Source: a virus. Taken from it: 25,855 nucleotides of DNA. This document shows positions 14,391 through 21,113 of the stretch, piece after piece. The notes under the pieces are model-generated. The model saw only the letters and a program-made list of their open reading frames with translations, ran no database searches and was not told the origin of the DNA. Location of the stretch: IMG/VR virus record IMGVR_UViG_3300044491_002568, positions 1 through 25,855 of that record. One strand, 5' to 3'. Each line of letters opens with the position of its first letter. Position 1 is the stretch's first letter. The translations under genes and the position numbers were made by a program.

Positions 14391-15341
14391 ATGACAACTG
14401 ATAAAAAATACTACTATTCGGAAGTATTCAACTCTATTCAAGGAGAAGGATTGTATACTGGTGTTCACACACTATGGTTACGTTTCTTCCTTTGTAATCT
14501 ACAATGTGATGGCTTTGGCCAGATTGATCCTACAAATCCCGATACATATGAATTACCATATGCTGATTTTGATGCTTCGACTGTGAATAGAGTTGAAGAC
14601 TTACCAGTGTGGAATAAAGGTTGTGATAGTTCATACACATGGTCTAAGAAGTTTAAACATTTGATGGGTCATAAGACTGCTGAAGAGATTGTTGAAGTTA
14701 TTAGAGATGCTGCACGGACTGATTCTAATCCAGAAGGTTTGTTTAAACATCCTGTGTCTGGGCAAACTGCTCATATGTGTTTTACAGGTGGTGAGCCACT
14801 TATGAAGCATGCACAGAATGCATTTAGAGAGATCTATTGGTGGATGAGACATCATGAAAATGAAGCTTCATGTATTACATTTGAGACTAATGGTACACAA
14901 GCCTTTGCAGATGATCACAGAGAGTGGTTATTGAACAGAGGTACTTATAATACACCTATCTTTTTCTCAGTGAGTCCTAAGTTATGGACAGTAGCTGGTG
15001 AACAAGCAGACAAAGCTATCAAGCCAGATGTTATCAGCGACTATTGGCGAGTTGGCGAGTCTATTAATGTTAACCATCAAGGTCGTCCTAGTGGCCAACT
15101 CAAATTTGTAGTTGGAAATAAAGAAGAGCAGTGGGAAGAGATGGAAGAAGTTGTTGCTAAGATTAGAGAGCAGGTTGAATATGATAGATTCAACTGGCCT
15201 ATCTACATCATGCCAGTTGGTGCTACAGAAGAAGAGCAAACAGCTACAGCAGGTGAAGTTGCAGAAAAAGCTTTTAAAAGAGGCTATAATGTAAGTGCAA
15301 GAGTACATGTATATCTGTTTGGGAATAAGATTGGTACATGA
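14391..15341 (+). CDS. queE: 7-carboxy-7-deazaguanine synthase QueE (radical SAM)
   Basis: QueE rearranges 6-carboxytetrahydropterin to 7-carboxy-7-deazaguanine using S-adenosylmethionine and a 4Fe-4S cluster. YYSEVFNSIQGEGLYTG is the family start, followed by LRFFLCNLQC with C35 and C39. The third cluster cysteine, normally three residues on, is C78 in GCDSSYTW, matching E. coli CDTKHTW. A 38-residue insert thus splits the CxxxCxxC motif. CFTGGEPL is the SAM-binding GGEP motif, and FETNGTQ and FSVSPKL are further hallmarks. Its 316 residues exceed the usual 210-240 because of this and other insertions. I recall the split motif from other marine phages. It starts right after the small membrane protein and overlaps the next gene by 4 nt. 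Confidence 0.9.
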   Translation: MTTDKKYYYSEVFNSIQGEGLYTGVHTLWLRFFLCNLQCDGFGQIDPTNPDTYELPYADFDASTVNRVEDLPVWNKGCDSSYTWSKKFKHLMGHKTAEEIVEVIRDAARTDSNPEGLFKHPVSGQTAHMCFTGGEPLMKHAQNAFREIYWWMRHHENEASCITFETNGTQAFADDHREWLLNRGTYNTPIFFSVSPKLWTVAGEQADKAIKPDVISDYWRVGESINVNHQGRPSGQLKFVVGNKEEQWEEMEEVVAKIREQVEYDRFNWPIYIMPVGATEEEQTATAGEVAEKAFKRGYNVSARVHVYLFGNKIGT

Positions 15342-15766
15342 AACTAAAGTCAAAAATATACTTCGATTATAATGACATCCTTACTATGTGTCATAACTTA
15401 GAAGACAAAGTATCAGAGATGCGTCCTGACTTAATTGTTGGTGTGGTAAGAGGTGGATTGCTTCCTGCAGTTCACCTCTCACATGCACTCTCAGTACCTA
15501 TGATATGTTTACAATGGCAAACAAGAGATGGTGAAGTTAAACAAGATATTAAAGAGATAAAAGATGCTATAAGATCAAACAAAACTATTGTGTTTGTTGA
15601 TGATATTAATGACAGTGGTAGAACATTTGAAGAACTTAGGGGTGAGTATCAAGAAGGTAAGTTTGTTAGTTTGGTAGAAAGAGCATCATCAACTTTTATC
15701 ACAGATTCAACTTCGTTACGAATAGATGACCAAAGGTGGATTGTGTTCCCATGGGAAAAAGATTAA
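15338..15766 (+). CDS. type I phosphoribosyltransferase
   Basis: The 142-residue protein has the PRPP-binding signature VFVDDINDSGRTFEEL and an upstream LIVGVVRGGLLPAVHLSHAL, the pyrophosphate-binding loop region of purine phosphoribosyltransferases (Gpt/Hpt group). Such enzymes attach a base to PRPP to form a nucleotide. The base specificity hood cannot be read here. It starts at the ATGA overlap with queE and sits in the 7-deazaguanine cluster, so salvage of guanine or a deazapurine is possible but unproven. Its 3' end overlaps the lipoprotein gene by 16 nt. Confidence 0.8.
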   Translation: MKLKSKIYFDYNDILTMCHNLEDKVSEMRPDLIVGVVRGGLLPAVHLSHALSVPMICLQWQTRDGEVKQDIKEIKDAIRSNKTIVFVDDINDSGRTFEELRGEYQEGKFVSLVERASSTFITDSTSLRIDDQRWIVFPWEKD

Positions 15767-15909
15767 TAATAAATTTTCTATTAGTTTTTAGTTTGAGTGG
15801 ATGTGTTACATCTGTTGAATTGGTAGCTGAAATGTATAAAGAATGTTTAATTAGAGATGGAGAAACTTCATGCGATTCATTAAAAAAAGCTTTTTCACAC
15901 TTGTCTTAA
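15751..15909 (+). CDS. small lipoprotein (52 aa)
   Basis: From ATG 15751 to TAA 15907-15909 the frame encodes MGKRLIINFLLVFSLSGC and then 34 more residues. This is a textbook lipoprotein signal: Lys/Arg start, hydrophobic core and lipobox LSGC with C18 as the lipidated residue. The mature part has two further cysteines and is mostly helical. It overlaps the phosphoribosyltransferase gene by 16 nt and the next exported-protein gene by 40 nt. The nested arrangement of a small lipoprotein with another exported protein recalls spanin pairs, but the second protein has no inner-membrane anchor plus coiled coil, so I do not call it a spanin. Confidence 0.7.
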   Translation: MGKRLIINFLLVFSLSGCVTSVELVAEMYKECLIRDGETSCDSLKKAFSHLS

Positions 15910-16199
15910 TCAGCTTATCAAGTTATGCCTTTGCATCTGAAGGTCAGAATTGTATCTACACAAACCATATTACTTATAACAATAACGGTGATGTTATAGA
16001 CTCTAGACAAATCTATAATTGTTATACACCAATCCCAGATATAGTGATTGAATCAGTACATAAGGAAGATGTTATTTTATTAGAAAATAATGACAATCCT
16101 TCCTATAATAATAATGTCCAACAAACTTCCCCTGCAGGAGACTTTGTTGGAATGGCTCTGTTGTGGGGTCTCTTAACTGCAGGAAATGGCAATAGGTAA
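15870..16199 (+). CDS. secreted/periplasmic protein with signal peptide
   Basis: The 109-residue product opens with a Sec signal peptide: MRFIKKSFFTLVLISLSSYAFA, cleavage likely after A22 before SEG. The mature part has C28 and C51, which could form a disulphide, around NHITYNNNGDVIDSRQIYNC. An Asn-rich linker follows, then a hydrophobic C-terminal stretch DFVGMALLWGLLTAG. No family is recognised. It is the middle gene of three consecutive exported proteins, overlapping the lipoprotein gene and followed after 11 nt by the LPP20-like gene. It probably acts in the periplasm or at the outer membrane. Confidence 0.7.
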   Translation: MRFIKKSFFTLVLISLSSYAFASEGQNCIYTNHITYNNNGDVIDSRQIYNCYTPIPDIVIESVHKEDVILLENNDNPSYNNNVQQTSPAGDFVGMALLWGLLTAGNGNR

Positions 16200-16210
16200 G
16201 GAGCCTAATA

Positions 16211-16846
16211 ATGAAAAACTTTGTAATTATCGCAGCAAGTACATTTGTACTTGGTGCTTGTTCTAGTAACCAACCAACTAAGATGATGTTAACTGATCCA
16301 GTACAGTATAACACTTTAAAAGTTGAGACACAGGTAGATCTTATTCCTAAATGGTATCTTAATCATCCTAAGACAGATAATACTATCTATTCATCTGGTA
16401 CATCAGTGACACCTGATATGCAGCTAGCTGTAGACATTGCTATCTTAAATGCTAAGACTACTCTTGCAGATCGAATCAACGGACGACTGTCTTCGAAGAC
16501 TAAAAACTTTGTTACACGTATTGGATCAAATGATCTTGACGCGGCTGTAGCTATGGACATTCAGAAAGTAACAGTTAACCTCATCGCTGATGTTGATGTA
16601 GCTGGATATGCAGTAGAGAATACGAAAATTGTACAGGACGGACCTCAGTATAGAGCATATGTATTGTTAGGTTATTCAGACGAAGAAGCAAATAAAATTA
16701 TTATTAATCGTCTACGTAAAGATAATATGCTTTTGGATAAAATTAAGGCGACAACAGCTTATAAAGATCTAGAGGAAAGTGTTGCTGTTAAGAAAGAGCA
16801 AGATCTTAACGAAATGGAAATTATTGTGAAAGGATTGGGACAATAG
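16211..16846 (+). CDS. LPP20-like lipoprotein
   Basis: The 211-residue protein begins MKNFVIIAASTFVLGACSS, a lipoprotein signal with lipobox LGAC and lipidated C17. The segment IPKWYLNHP...IYSSGTSVTPDMQLAVDIAILNAKTTLADRI fits the LPP20 pattern (P-x-W, then a glycine strand, then an Ala-rich helix with A...A...La). A beta-strand, DGPQYRAYVLLGYS, and a helical tail follow. LPP20-type lipoproteins are bacterial envelope proteins of poorly known function. AAGGAG precedes the start, and folE follows 1 nt after the stop. As a phage gene it may remodel the host envelope, for example superinfection exclusion or lysis, which is speculative. Confidence 0.75.
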   Translation: MKNFVIIAASTFVLGACSSNQPTKMMLTDPVQYNTLKVETQVDLIPKWYLNHPKTDNTIYSSGTSVTPDMQLAVDIAILNAKTTLADRINGRLSSKTKNFVTRIGSNDLDAAVAMDIQKVTVNLIADVDVAGYAVENTKIVQDGPQYRAYVLLGYSDEEANKIIINRLRKDNMLLDKIKATTAYKDLEESVAVKKEQDLNEMEIIVKGLGQ

Positions 16847-16847
16847 T

Positions 16848-17549
16848 ATGAGTAAAGATATTAAGGTATCTGAGAAGATTATCGAAAAGCTTAGGAAAGA
16901 TGGAACTCGCTTCTGGGCTGGTGACAACATTCATACATATGTGAATGATGATACCAAGAATGCTTTAATTGATGAAGCTACGTCGGCATTCGAAGGTGTA
17001 CTTGATGCCTTACTTGTTGACAGAGAGAACGATCCTAATAGTATGGACACAGCTCGTCGTATCGCTAAGATGTATTATAACGAGATCTTTGCAGGCCGAT
17101 ATGAGGCTCCTCCTAAGGTGACAGCGTTTCCTAATGATGATCCTTCACAGCGGTTTGCTGGTCTTATGAATGTAAGAGCTGAACTACGTTCTATGTGTTC
17201 ACATCACCATCAACCAGTAAAAGCTATTGCGTTTATTGGTATTATCCCTTCTACTCGAGTGATTGGCTTATCTAAGTATGCTCGTATTGCTCAGTGGTGT
17301 GCACGTCGAGGTACTCTACAAGAGGAGCTTACACGAGACATTGCAGCTGAGATCATGAAGCATACTGGTACAGAAGATGTAGCTGTATATGTTCAGGGTA
17401 CGCATGGTTGTATGGAGAACAGAGGTGTCTGTGCACATTCATCTCTTACACAGACTTCTGTACTACATGGTCAGTTCTATAATCCTTCAGTTAAGAATGA
17501 ATGGATGTCACAAGTTAAGTTGCAATTTGATTCAGTAGGAGGATTCTAA
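16848..17549 (+). CDS. folE: GTP cyclohydrolase I
   Basis: FolE opens GTP to dihydroneopterin triphosphate, the first step toward 7-deazaguanine. The 233-residue protein carries the zinc ligands C117 and H120 in MCSHHHQPVK (E. coli CEHHFV) and C188 in THGCMENRGV (E. coli VHYCVKARG). VIGLSKYARIAQWCARR matches the VIGLSKINRIVQFFAQR block, and LQEELTRDIA and the SSLTQTS region complete the core. The N-terminus carries the helical YVNDDTKNALIDEATSAFEG region. The gene joins its downstream neighbour by a one-base overlap (TAATG). Order in this cluster is queD, queE, folE, a PTPS-like gene and dpdA. Confidence 0.93.
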   Translation: MSKDIKVSEKIIEKLRKDGTRFWAGDNIHTYVNDDTKNALIDEATSAFEGVLDALLVDRENDPNSMDTARRIAKMYYNEIFAGRYEAPPKVTAFPNDDPSQRFAGLMNVRAELRSMCSHHHQPVKAIAFIGIIPSTRVIGLSKYARIAQWCARRGTLQEELTRDIAAEIMKHTGTEDVAVYVQGTHGCMENRGVCAHSSLTQTSVLHGQFYNPSVKNEWMSQVKLQFDSVGGF

Positions 17550-17992
17550 TGGGTTATGCAAGTGATATGGCAGCTGATGCTAAAGATGATAACAATAAAC
17601 GTATTAGAAATAATATGCTAAGCAATGCTGTTAAAACTATTTGGGTTACGTTCCAGCGTGAAGGTATTCACAAATACCCAGCTGCTCTTGATGATCCTAA
17701 ACTAGCTGAAGTTAGTTTTTTAGGTTATCCTCATCGCCATATGTTTCATTTCAAAGTAGAGATTGAGGTGTTTCATGATGATAGAGATATTGAGTTTATT
17801 TTGTTTAAGCGGTGGTTGGAATCATTGTATGCAGGTGATGTTTTGCAACTTGATTACAAGTCATGTGAAATGATTTCTGATGACTTAGCAGCACACATTA
17901 CTAATCAATATCCTGGGCGCTCTATGACTATTACAGTGTCTGAAGATGGAGAGAATGGTGCAACTGCTCAATATACATGGAAGGATGTCTAA
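17549..17992 (+). CDS. QueD/PTPS-like tunnelling-fold paralogue
   Basis: The 147-residue protein has the outline of 6-pyruvoyl-tetrahydropterin synthases but with altered motifs. FLGYPHRHMFHFKVEIEV stands where QueD has HxHGHNYxVxV, HDDRDIEFILFKRWLE where it has GMVxDFxxLK, and YKSCEMISDDLAAHI where it has PTxENLAxWI. SEDGENGATAQY matches the closing VxET...AxY strand. The usual catalytic cysteine before the histidines is not obvious, so it may be non-catalytic or have another substrate. It is fused in translation to both neighbours (TAATG on each side), between folE and dpdA, which ties it to deazaguanine DNA modification. I recall homologues in other phages without assigned function. Confidence 0.65.
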   Translation: MGYASDMAADAKDDNNKRIRNNMLSNAVKTIWVTFQREGIHKYPAALDDPKLAEVSFLGYPHRHMFHFKVEIEVFHDDRDIEFILFKRWLESLYAGDVLQLDYKSCEMISDDLAAHITNQYPGRSMTITVSEDGENGATAQYTWKDV

Positions 17993-18843
17993 TGCATTTT
18001 TGTCATATTATTCCTACACCTCATTTAGATATGGTTAGTGGTCGTCCTACACATCTAGTTCTTGCTCACTTGATTGAGGAAGATGATGAGTATGTAAACT
18101 ATTATATCGAACAGAAAGAGAAGTACGGATGTACTATCATCATGGATAACTCTGCTTTTGAAATGTATAAGCAAGGCAGAGATATGTATGATCCTGATAA
18201 ACTAATGGACATGGGTAAGAAAGTTAAAGCAGATTATATTGTGATGACTGACTATCCTGGTCAAGAGGCTTCTGAGACTATTGCTAAAGCTTTTGAACAA
18301 GCTCCTGTGTTTAAGGAAGCAGGGTTTGGAACATTCTTCGTACCTCAATCTTTGATTGGCAACATTGAAGAACTGACATTGTGTTTTGATTGGGCTGCAA
18401 GACATCCTGAGATTGTAGATTACATTGGTGTATCTATTCTTGCTATTCCTAATGGTTATGGTGTTGAGAAAAACAACAAGCTACAAAGGTTTCTGTCTCG
18501 CTGGAAGTTTATGGGTGAGCTCAAAGAACGTGGTATTCTTGACATGATTAACGCTAATGGTCAGAAAGTACACTTCTTAGGTATGGTTGATGGTCCTAAT
18601 GAAATTAGTCTTCTAAAGGAGTATAATGCTTATATCGATACATGGGATTCGTCAGCTGCATCTTGGTTAGGGTTACATGCTGGCGAAGGCTTTGACGGAT
18701 CACCTACAGGCCGCGTGGCAGGTAAGTATGAAGAAGAAGTAGATTTCAATTTTGTTACTGAAAATGTTAACAACATTGAACTCGCAATTATGAATATGGA
18801 TTACATTGATGATCTAGTGGAGAAGTATTATGGCAGATATTAA
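17992..18843 (+). CDS. dpdA: DpdA-like 7-deazaguanine DNA transglycosylase
   Basis: The 283-residue protein is a member of the tRNA-guanine transglycosylase superfamily. MDNSAFEMY holds D52, the general-base Asp position (TGT DSGGFQ). MTDYPGQE (D87), FFVPQS, IGVS (146-149), HFLGMVDGP (194-202, TGT HYLMGVG) and the nucleophile region DTWDSSAASWLG (D217, D219) follow along a TIM barrel. Phage DpdA enzymes replace guanine in DNA with a 7-deazaguanine base, protecting it from restriction. The start is ATG 17992 at TAATG, and an upstream ATG at 17977 is inside the preceding gene. It completes the modification cluster with folE, queD and queE. Confidence 0.85.
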   Translation: MHFCHIIPTPHLDMVSGRPTHLVLAHLIEEDDEYVNYYIEQKEKYGCTIIMDNSAFEMYKQGRDMYDPDKLMDMGKKVKADYIVMTDYPGQEASETIAKAFEQAPVFKEAGFGTFFVPQSLIGNIEELTLCFDWAARHPEIVDYIGVSILAIPNGYGVEKNNKLQRFLSRWKFMGELKERGILDMINANGQKVHFLGMVDGPNEISLLKEYNAYIDTWDSSAASWLGLHAGEGFDGSPTGRVAGKYEEEVDFNFVTENVNNIELAIMNMDYIDDLVEKYYGRY

Positions 18844-19099
18844 TTATCAACGTAACGAAGGTAAGATTCTCGAAGAGATCAAAAATTATATTGACTCTAC
18901 ATACTCAGCTCATTACGAATCTGGTTCAGGTCGTAATGTGTGTGACGATTGGGATGACATGGGTATTGCAAAGGAAGCATACATGTCTAACATTGTAAAG
19001 TATGTTAAGCGATTTGGTAAAAAAGAAGGTGAGAATCCTAAAGACATTATGAAGATTATTCACTATAGTATATTTCTATTGAATGAGGTGCGCAAATGA
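18830..19099 (+). CDS. DUF3310/SaV-like conserved phage protein
   Basis: The 89-residue protein has a charged helical start (NEGKILEEIKNYIDSTYSAHY) and the block NIVKYVKRFGKKEGENPKDIMKIIHYSIFLLNE. That block resembles the KYxxRxGKK...DLxKxxHY core of DUF3310 (SaV-like, sometimes called nucleotide kinase-like) proteins found in many phages. No P-loop is present, so kinase activity is not supported. It overlaps the end of dpdA by 14 nt behind GTGGAG and meets the next gene at ATGA. Confidence 0.65.
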   Translation: MADINYQRNEGKILEEIKNYIDSTYSAHYESGSGRNVCDDWDDMGIAKEAYMSNIVKYVKRFGKKEGENPKDIMKIIHYSIFLLNEVRK

Positions 19100-19344
19100 G
19101 TTATAATTTTCCAAGACATCACAAGATTGAAGAAAATGTCGAACGTGACATTGTTGAAACAGTCAGCGAACAGGTATGTGAATACTTTGGAGTTGATGAT
19201 GTCACAGAGCTAACAAAAGAACAGATTGATGAGGTTGTTTTGTTTAAAGACGACTTAAATGAATATAGTGTATTACAGTGGGGGTATTCGTGGGTAGTAC
19301 AGACATGGGATGATCATCAGTTTGATATGGAGAATGAAGAATGA
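19096..19344 (+). CDS. small acidic hypothetical protein
   Basis: The protein has 82 residues, is acidic and starts at ATG 19096 in an ATGA overlap behind GAGGTG. Helical segments EENVERDIVETVSEQVCEYFG and ELTKEQIDEVVLF precede an aromatic strip, SVLQWGYSWVVQTW. Acidic, aromatic-rich proteins of this size in phages often bind host proteins or mimic DNA, but nothing here proves it. It ends at another ATGA overlap with the dUTPase-like gene. Confidence 0.7.
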   Translation: MSYNFPRHHKIEENVERDIVETVSEQVCEYFGVDDVTELTKEQIDEVVLFKDDLNEYSVLQWGYSWVVQTWDDHQFDMENEE

Positions 19345-19847
19345 GTATGAAGAATATTGCTAGTACAAAGTCTAGTTCTTTTCTGTCTATGGTATCAGAT
19401 AGTCAAGTACAGCCTAATGCTGTAGATATTAAGATAGATAAGTTGTTTCAAATTAATCACGGTAATGAATTTGTTATTGACGAAGAAAAGAAACAGCACA
19501 GAGGTTCAGTAGAGATACCACCTGATGCTAAAGGGTATTATTATATCGAAGCTAATACCTCATATGAGTTTCTAGCAGAAGGAGAGATTTCAGTAGGACC
19601 AGACGAAGCTGGATGGGTTATTACTCGATCTACACTTAACCGTAATGGTATCTTTCTTACTTCAGGTTTATATGATTCAGGTTACCATGGCGTTATGGCT
19701 GGTGTCATTCATAATAACTCAGGTCCTGCTTGGATTGCAAAAGGTACTCGTGTAGGTCAATTCTTATTGTATGATGCAGAAGCACTTTCATCATATGATG
19801 GTGATTATGGTAAAGGCAAAGCTGACGACGTTTTGTATAAAAAATAA
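19341..19847 (+). CDS. dUTPase/dCTP deaminase superfamily protein
   Basis: The 168-residue protein shows the trimeric dUTPase-fold motifs in order: motif 1 PNAVDI (25-30), motif 2 RSTLNRNG (96-103), motif 3 GLYDSGYHG (109-117) and motif 4 KGTRVGQF (134-141). A divergent glycine-rich motif 5, YDGDYGKG, lies near 152-159. GLxDSGYxG fits dUTPase better than dCTP deaminase, while the RSTLxRNG form is Dcd-like, so the exact reaction is unsettled. Either would lower dUTP or supply dUMP for thymidylate. It lies at ATGA and TAATG overlaps in the operon downstream of the modification genes. Confidence 0.8.
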   Translation: MSMKNIASTKSSSFLSMVSDSQVQPNAVDIKIDKLFQINHGNEFVIDEEKKQHRGSVEIPPDAKGYYYIEANTSYEFLAEGEISVGPDEAGWVITRSTLNRNGIFLTSGLYDSGYHGVMAGVIHNNSGPAWIAKGTRVGQFLLYDAEALSSYDGDYGKGKADDVLYKK

Positions 19848-20443
19848 TGGATGGTAGGTATATTCAAATTTATGAAAATACATTGACACCTGACTTTTGT
19901 CAGGAGCTTATTGATATGTTTGAATCACACAAACACTTATATAATGTTTTTGATATGCCAAGCTATGATTCCAGAACTTATTTTAATCAGATCGATATAT
20001 CATCAGCTGCTTTAACTAGTGACAAATTTAAAGAGTATCATGATACCTTAGTAGATGTCGGTAGTAAAATTATTAAAGACTATATAGAAATTCTTCCTTC
20101 ACCGGTTCATCCTCATTATTATGATACATGGGAAAATTTTAGAATAAAAAGATATATGCCTGGAGGTTATGAAGGATTTGGTTTACATGCAGATTCTACT
20201 ATGCACACAACTAACACAAGATGGCTAGCGTTCTTTTGGTATTTAAATACAGTTGAAGAAGGAGGTAGTACTACTTTCCTTTATCACGAAGAAGATGTTA
20301 TAGGATCAGTTGAAGCAAAGCAAGGAAGATGTCTTGTATTTCCTCCAACTTGGACATATCCACATAAAGGTGATGCTCCTATATCGTCACCAAAATACAT
20401 TGTAGGGTCTTACCTACACATAAAAGGAGACAATGATGGGTAA
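19847..20443 (+). CDS. 2-oxoglutarate/Fe(II) oxygenase, HxD type
   Basis: The 198-residue protein fits the prolyl-4-hydroxylase-like dioxygenases. FRIKRYMPGGYEGFGLHADS gives the iron ligands H114-A-D116. WLAFFWYLNTVEEGGSTTF is the typical strand after it, and VFPPTWTYPHKGDAP supplies H173. SPKYIVGSYLH contains K183, the likely 2-oxoglutarate anchor. The enzyme would hydroxylate a protein or small substrate, target unknown. A second, more divergent oxygenase lies at 21760. Start is TAATG after the dUTPase-like gene. Confidence 0.85.
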   Translation: MDGRYIQIYENTLTPDFCQELIDMFESHKHLYNVFDMPSYDSRTYFNQIDISSAALTSDKFKEYHDTLVDVGSKIIKDYIEILPSPVHPHYYDTWENFRIKRYMPGGYEGFGLHADSTMHTTNTRWLAFFWYLNTVEEGGSTTFLYHEEDVIGSVEAKQGRCLVFPPTWTYPHKGDAPISSPKYIVGSYLHIKGDNDG

Positions 20444-20630
20444 AGGTAAGTATAATTCAGCTGAAGCTAAAATGGTTGGTACAGTATCAAACAAACTTAA
20501 AGCTATGTCTGAAAAAGATAGAGTTAAACGTCGTATTACTAGATTAAACCAATGTACTGACAACGAAAAACGTATAATGGCAAAATATGGTAAGAGTTGG
20601 GAACAACAAGTACGTGACACTTACAGATAA
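20436..20630 (+). CDS. small basic hypothetical protein
   Basis: The protein has 64 residues, basic and helical (MGKGKYNSAEAKMVG, then KAMSEKDRVKRRITRLNQC). AAGGAG (20424-20429) is spaced six bases from ATG 20436 and only three from ATG 20433, so the second is preferred. It overlaps the oxygenase gene by 8 nt and its end overlaps the next small gene. A nucleic-acid-binding role is possible from charge alone. No family is recognised. Confidence 0.65.
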   Translation: MGKGKYNSAEAKMVGTVSNKLKAMSEKDRVKRRITRLNQCTDNEKRIMAKYGKSWEQQVRDTYR

Positions 20631-20757
20631 ACAAATAAGAAAGATGGTAGAGTATTTTGGTGGTGAAGACAAATTACCAGATCCTACCATCTATCCCAAG
20701 TCATTTAAATATTATGTAGACATGTATATTTTTTTGAAAAAAATTAAAAAAATGTAG
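20614..20757 (+). CDS. small conserved-looking protein (47 aa), GTG start
   Basis: A frame from GTG 20614 to TAG 20757 encodes VTLTDKQIRKMVEYFGG (Met at position 1 after initiation), then DKLPDPTIYPKSFKYYVDMY and a Lys-rich tail. The TLTxxQIxKM opening and the NPxxYPxxFxYYVxxY-like block recall small proteins I know from marine phages. ATG 20644 is an alternative start but would lose the TLTDKQ helix. It overlaps the preceding gene by 17 nt and is the last gene before the next early promoter. Function is unknown. Confidence 0.6.
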   Translation: MTLTDKQIRKMVEYFGGEDKLPDPTIYPKSFKYYVDMYIFLKKIKKM

Positions 20758-20765
20758 ATTAGCTG

Positions 20766-20794
20766 TTGACTTTTTCTCCATTAATGGTGATATT
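20766..20794 (+). promoter_or_regulatory. early promoter
   Basis: TTGACT (20766-20771), a 17-nt spacer and GATATT (20789-20794) are preceded upstream by GATTAGCTG. The leader holds TAGAGTTAATAAGGAG before ATG 20824. It is the same layout as the other early promoters, although the TGT just before the -10 is GGT here. Confidence 0.75.
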
Positions 20795-20823
20795 AATACT
20801 ATAGAGTTAATAAGGAGTAAAAA

Positions 20824-21048
20824 ATGACTAATTTAAATTTGAATGTTACTGGTTTTGTTGTTGATGTGTTAGATGACATCGAAATTGATGATATCGATAT
20901 GAACGATTATCCTGATTTTTGTGATGCATACATATCTTCAGCTACATATAAAGGTGTAGAGTTAACTGATGATCAGTTAGATGAGCTTAATGATTTAGAT
21001 GAAACTAAATCATGGGTTAATGCTAATGCATTTAAATATGCTAGGTAA
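20824..21048 (+). CDS. small acidic early protein
   Basis: The protein has 74 residues and is very acidic, with an Asp/Ile-rich stretch DDIEIDDIDMNDYPDFCDAYISSA followed by GVELTDDQLDELNDL. I recall small phage proteins with YPDFxDAYIxSA and LTxxxLDELN of unknown role. Strong AAGGAG and a dedicated early promoter predict high early expression. Acidic early phage proteins often inhibit host DNA-binding proteins by mimicry, but that is only a hypothesis here. It ends just before another early promoter. Confidence 0.75.
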   Translation: MTNLNLNVTGFVVDVLDDIEIDDIDMNDYPDFCDAYISSATYKGVELTDDQLDELNDLDETKSWVNANAFKYAR

Positions 21049-21055
21049 TTAACTG

Positions 21056-21084
21056 TTGCCTTTGTCATAAAAATATGTGATACT
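21056..21084 (+). promoter_or_regulatory. early promoter, extended -10 type
   Basis: TTGCCT (21056-21061), a 17-nt spacer ending in ATATGT, and GATACT (21079-21084) form an extended -10 promoter. AATTAACTG lies upstream, and the leader AATTATAGTTAGAAATGAGGAG matches the other early units. It drives the gene at 21114. Confidence 0.8.
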
Positions 21085-21113
21085 TAATTATAGTTAGAAA
21101 TGAGGAGATGAAA

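Noticed and set aside
14386-14393. TATAAATG before queE as a late promoter
   Set aside because: It is formed by the stop codon of the small membrane gene and the queE ATG, has G at the last position, and queE should be early or middle, not late.
15751-16199. Spanin (i-spanin/o-spanin) pair
   Set aside because: The lipoprotein fits an o-spanin in size, but its partner has a cleavable signal peptide and no anchored coiled-coil ectodomain, and no lysis genes adjoin.
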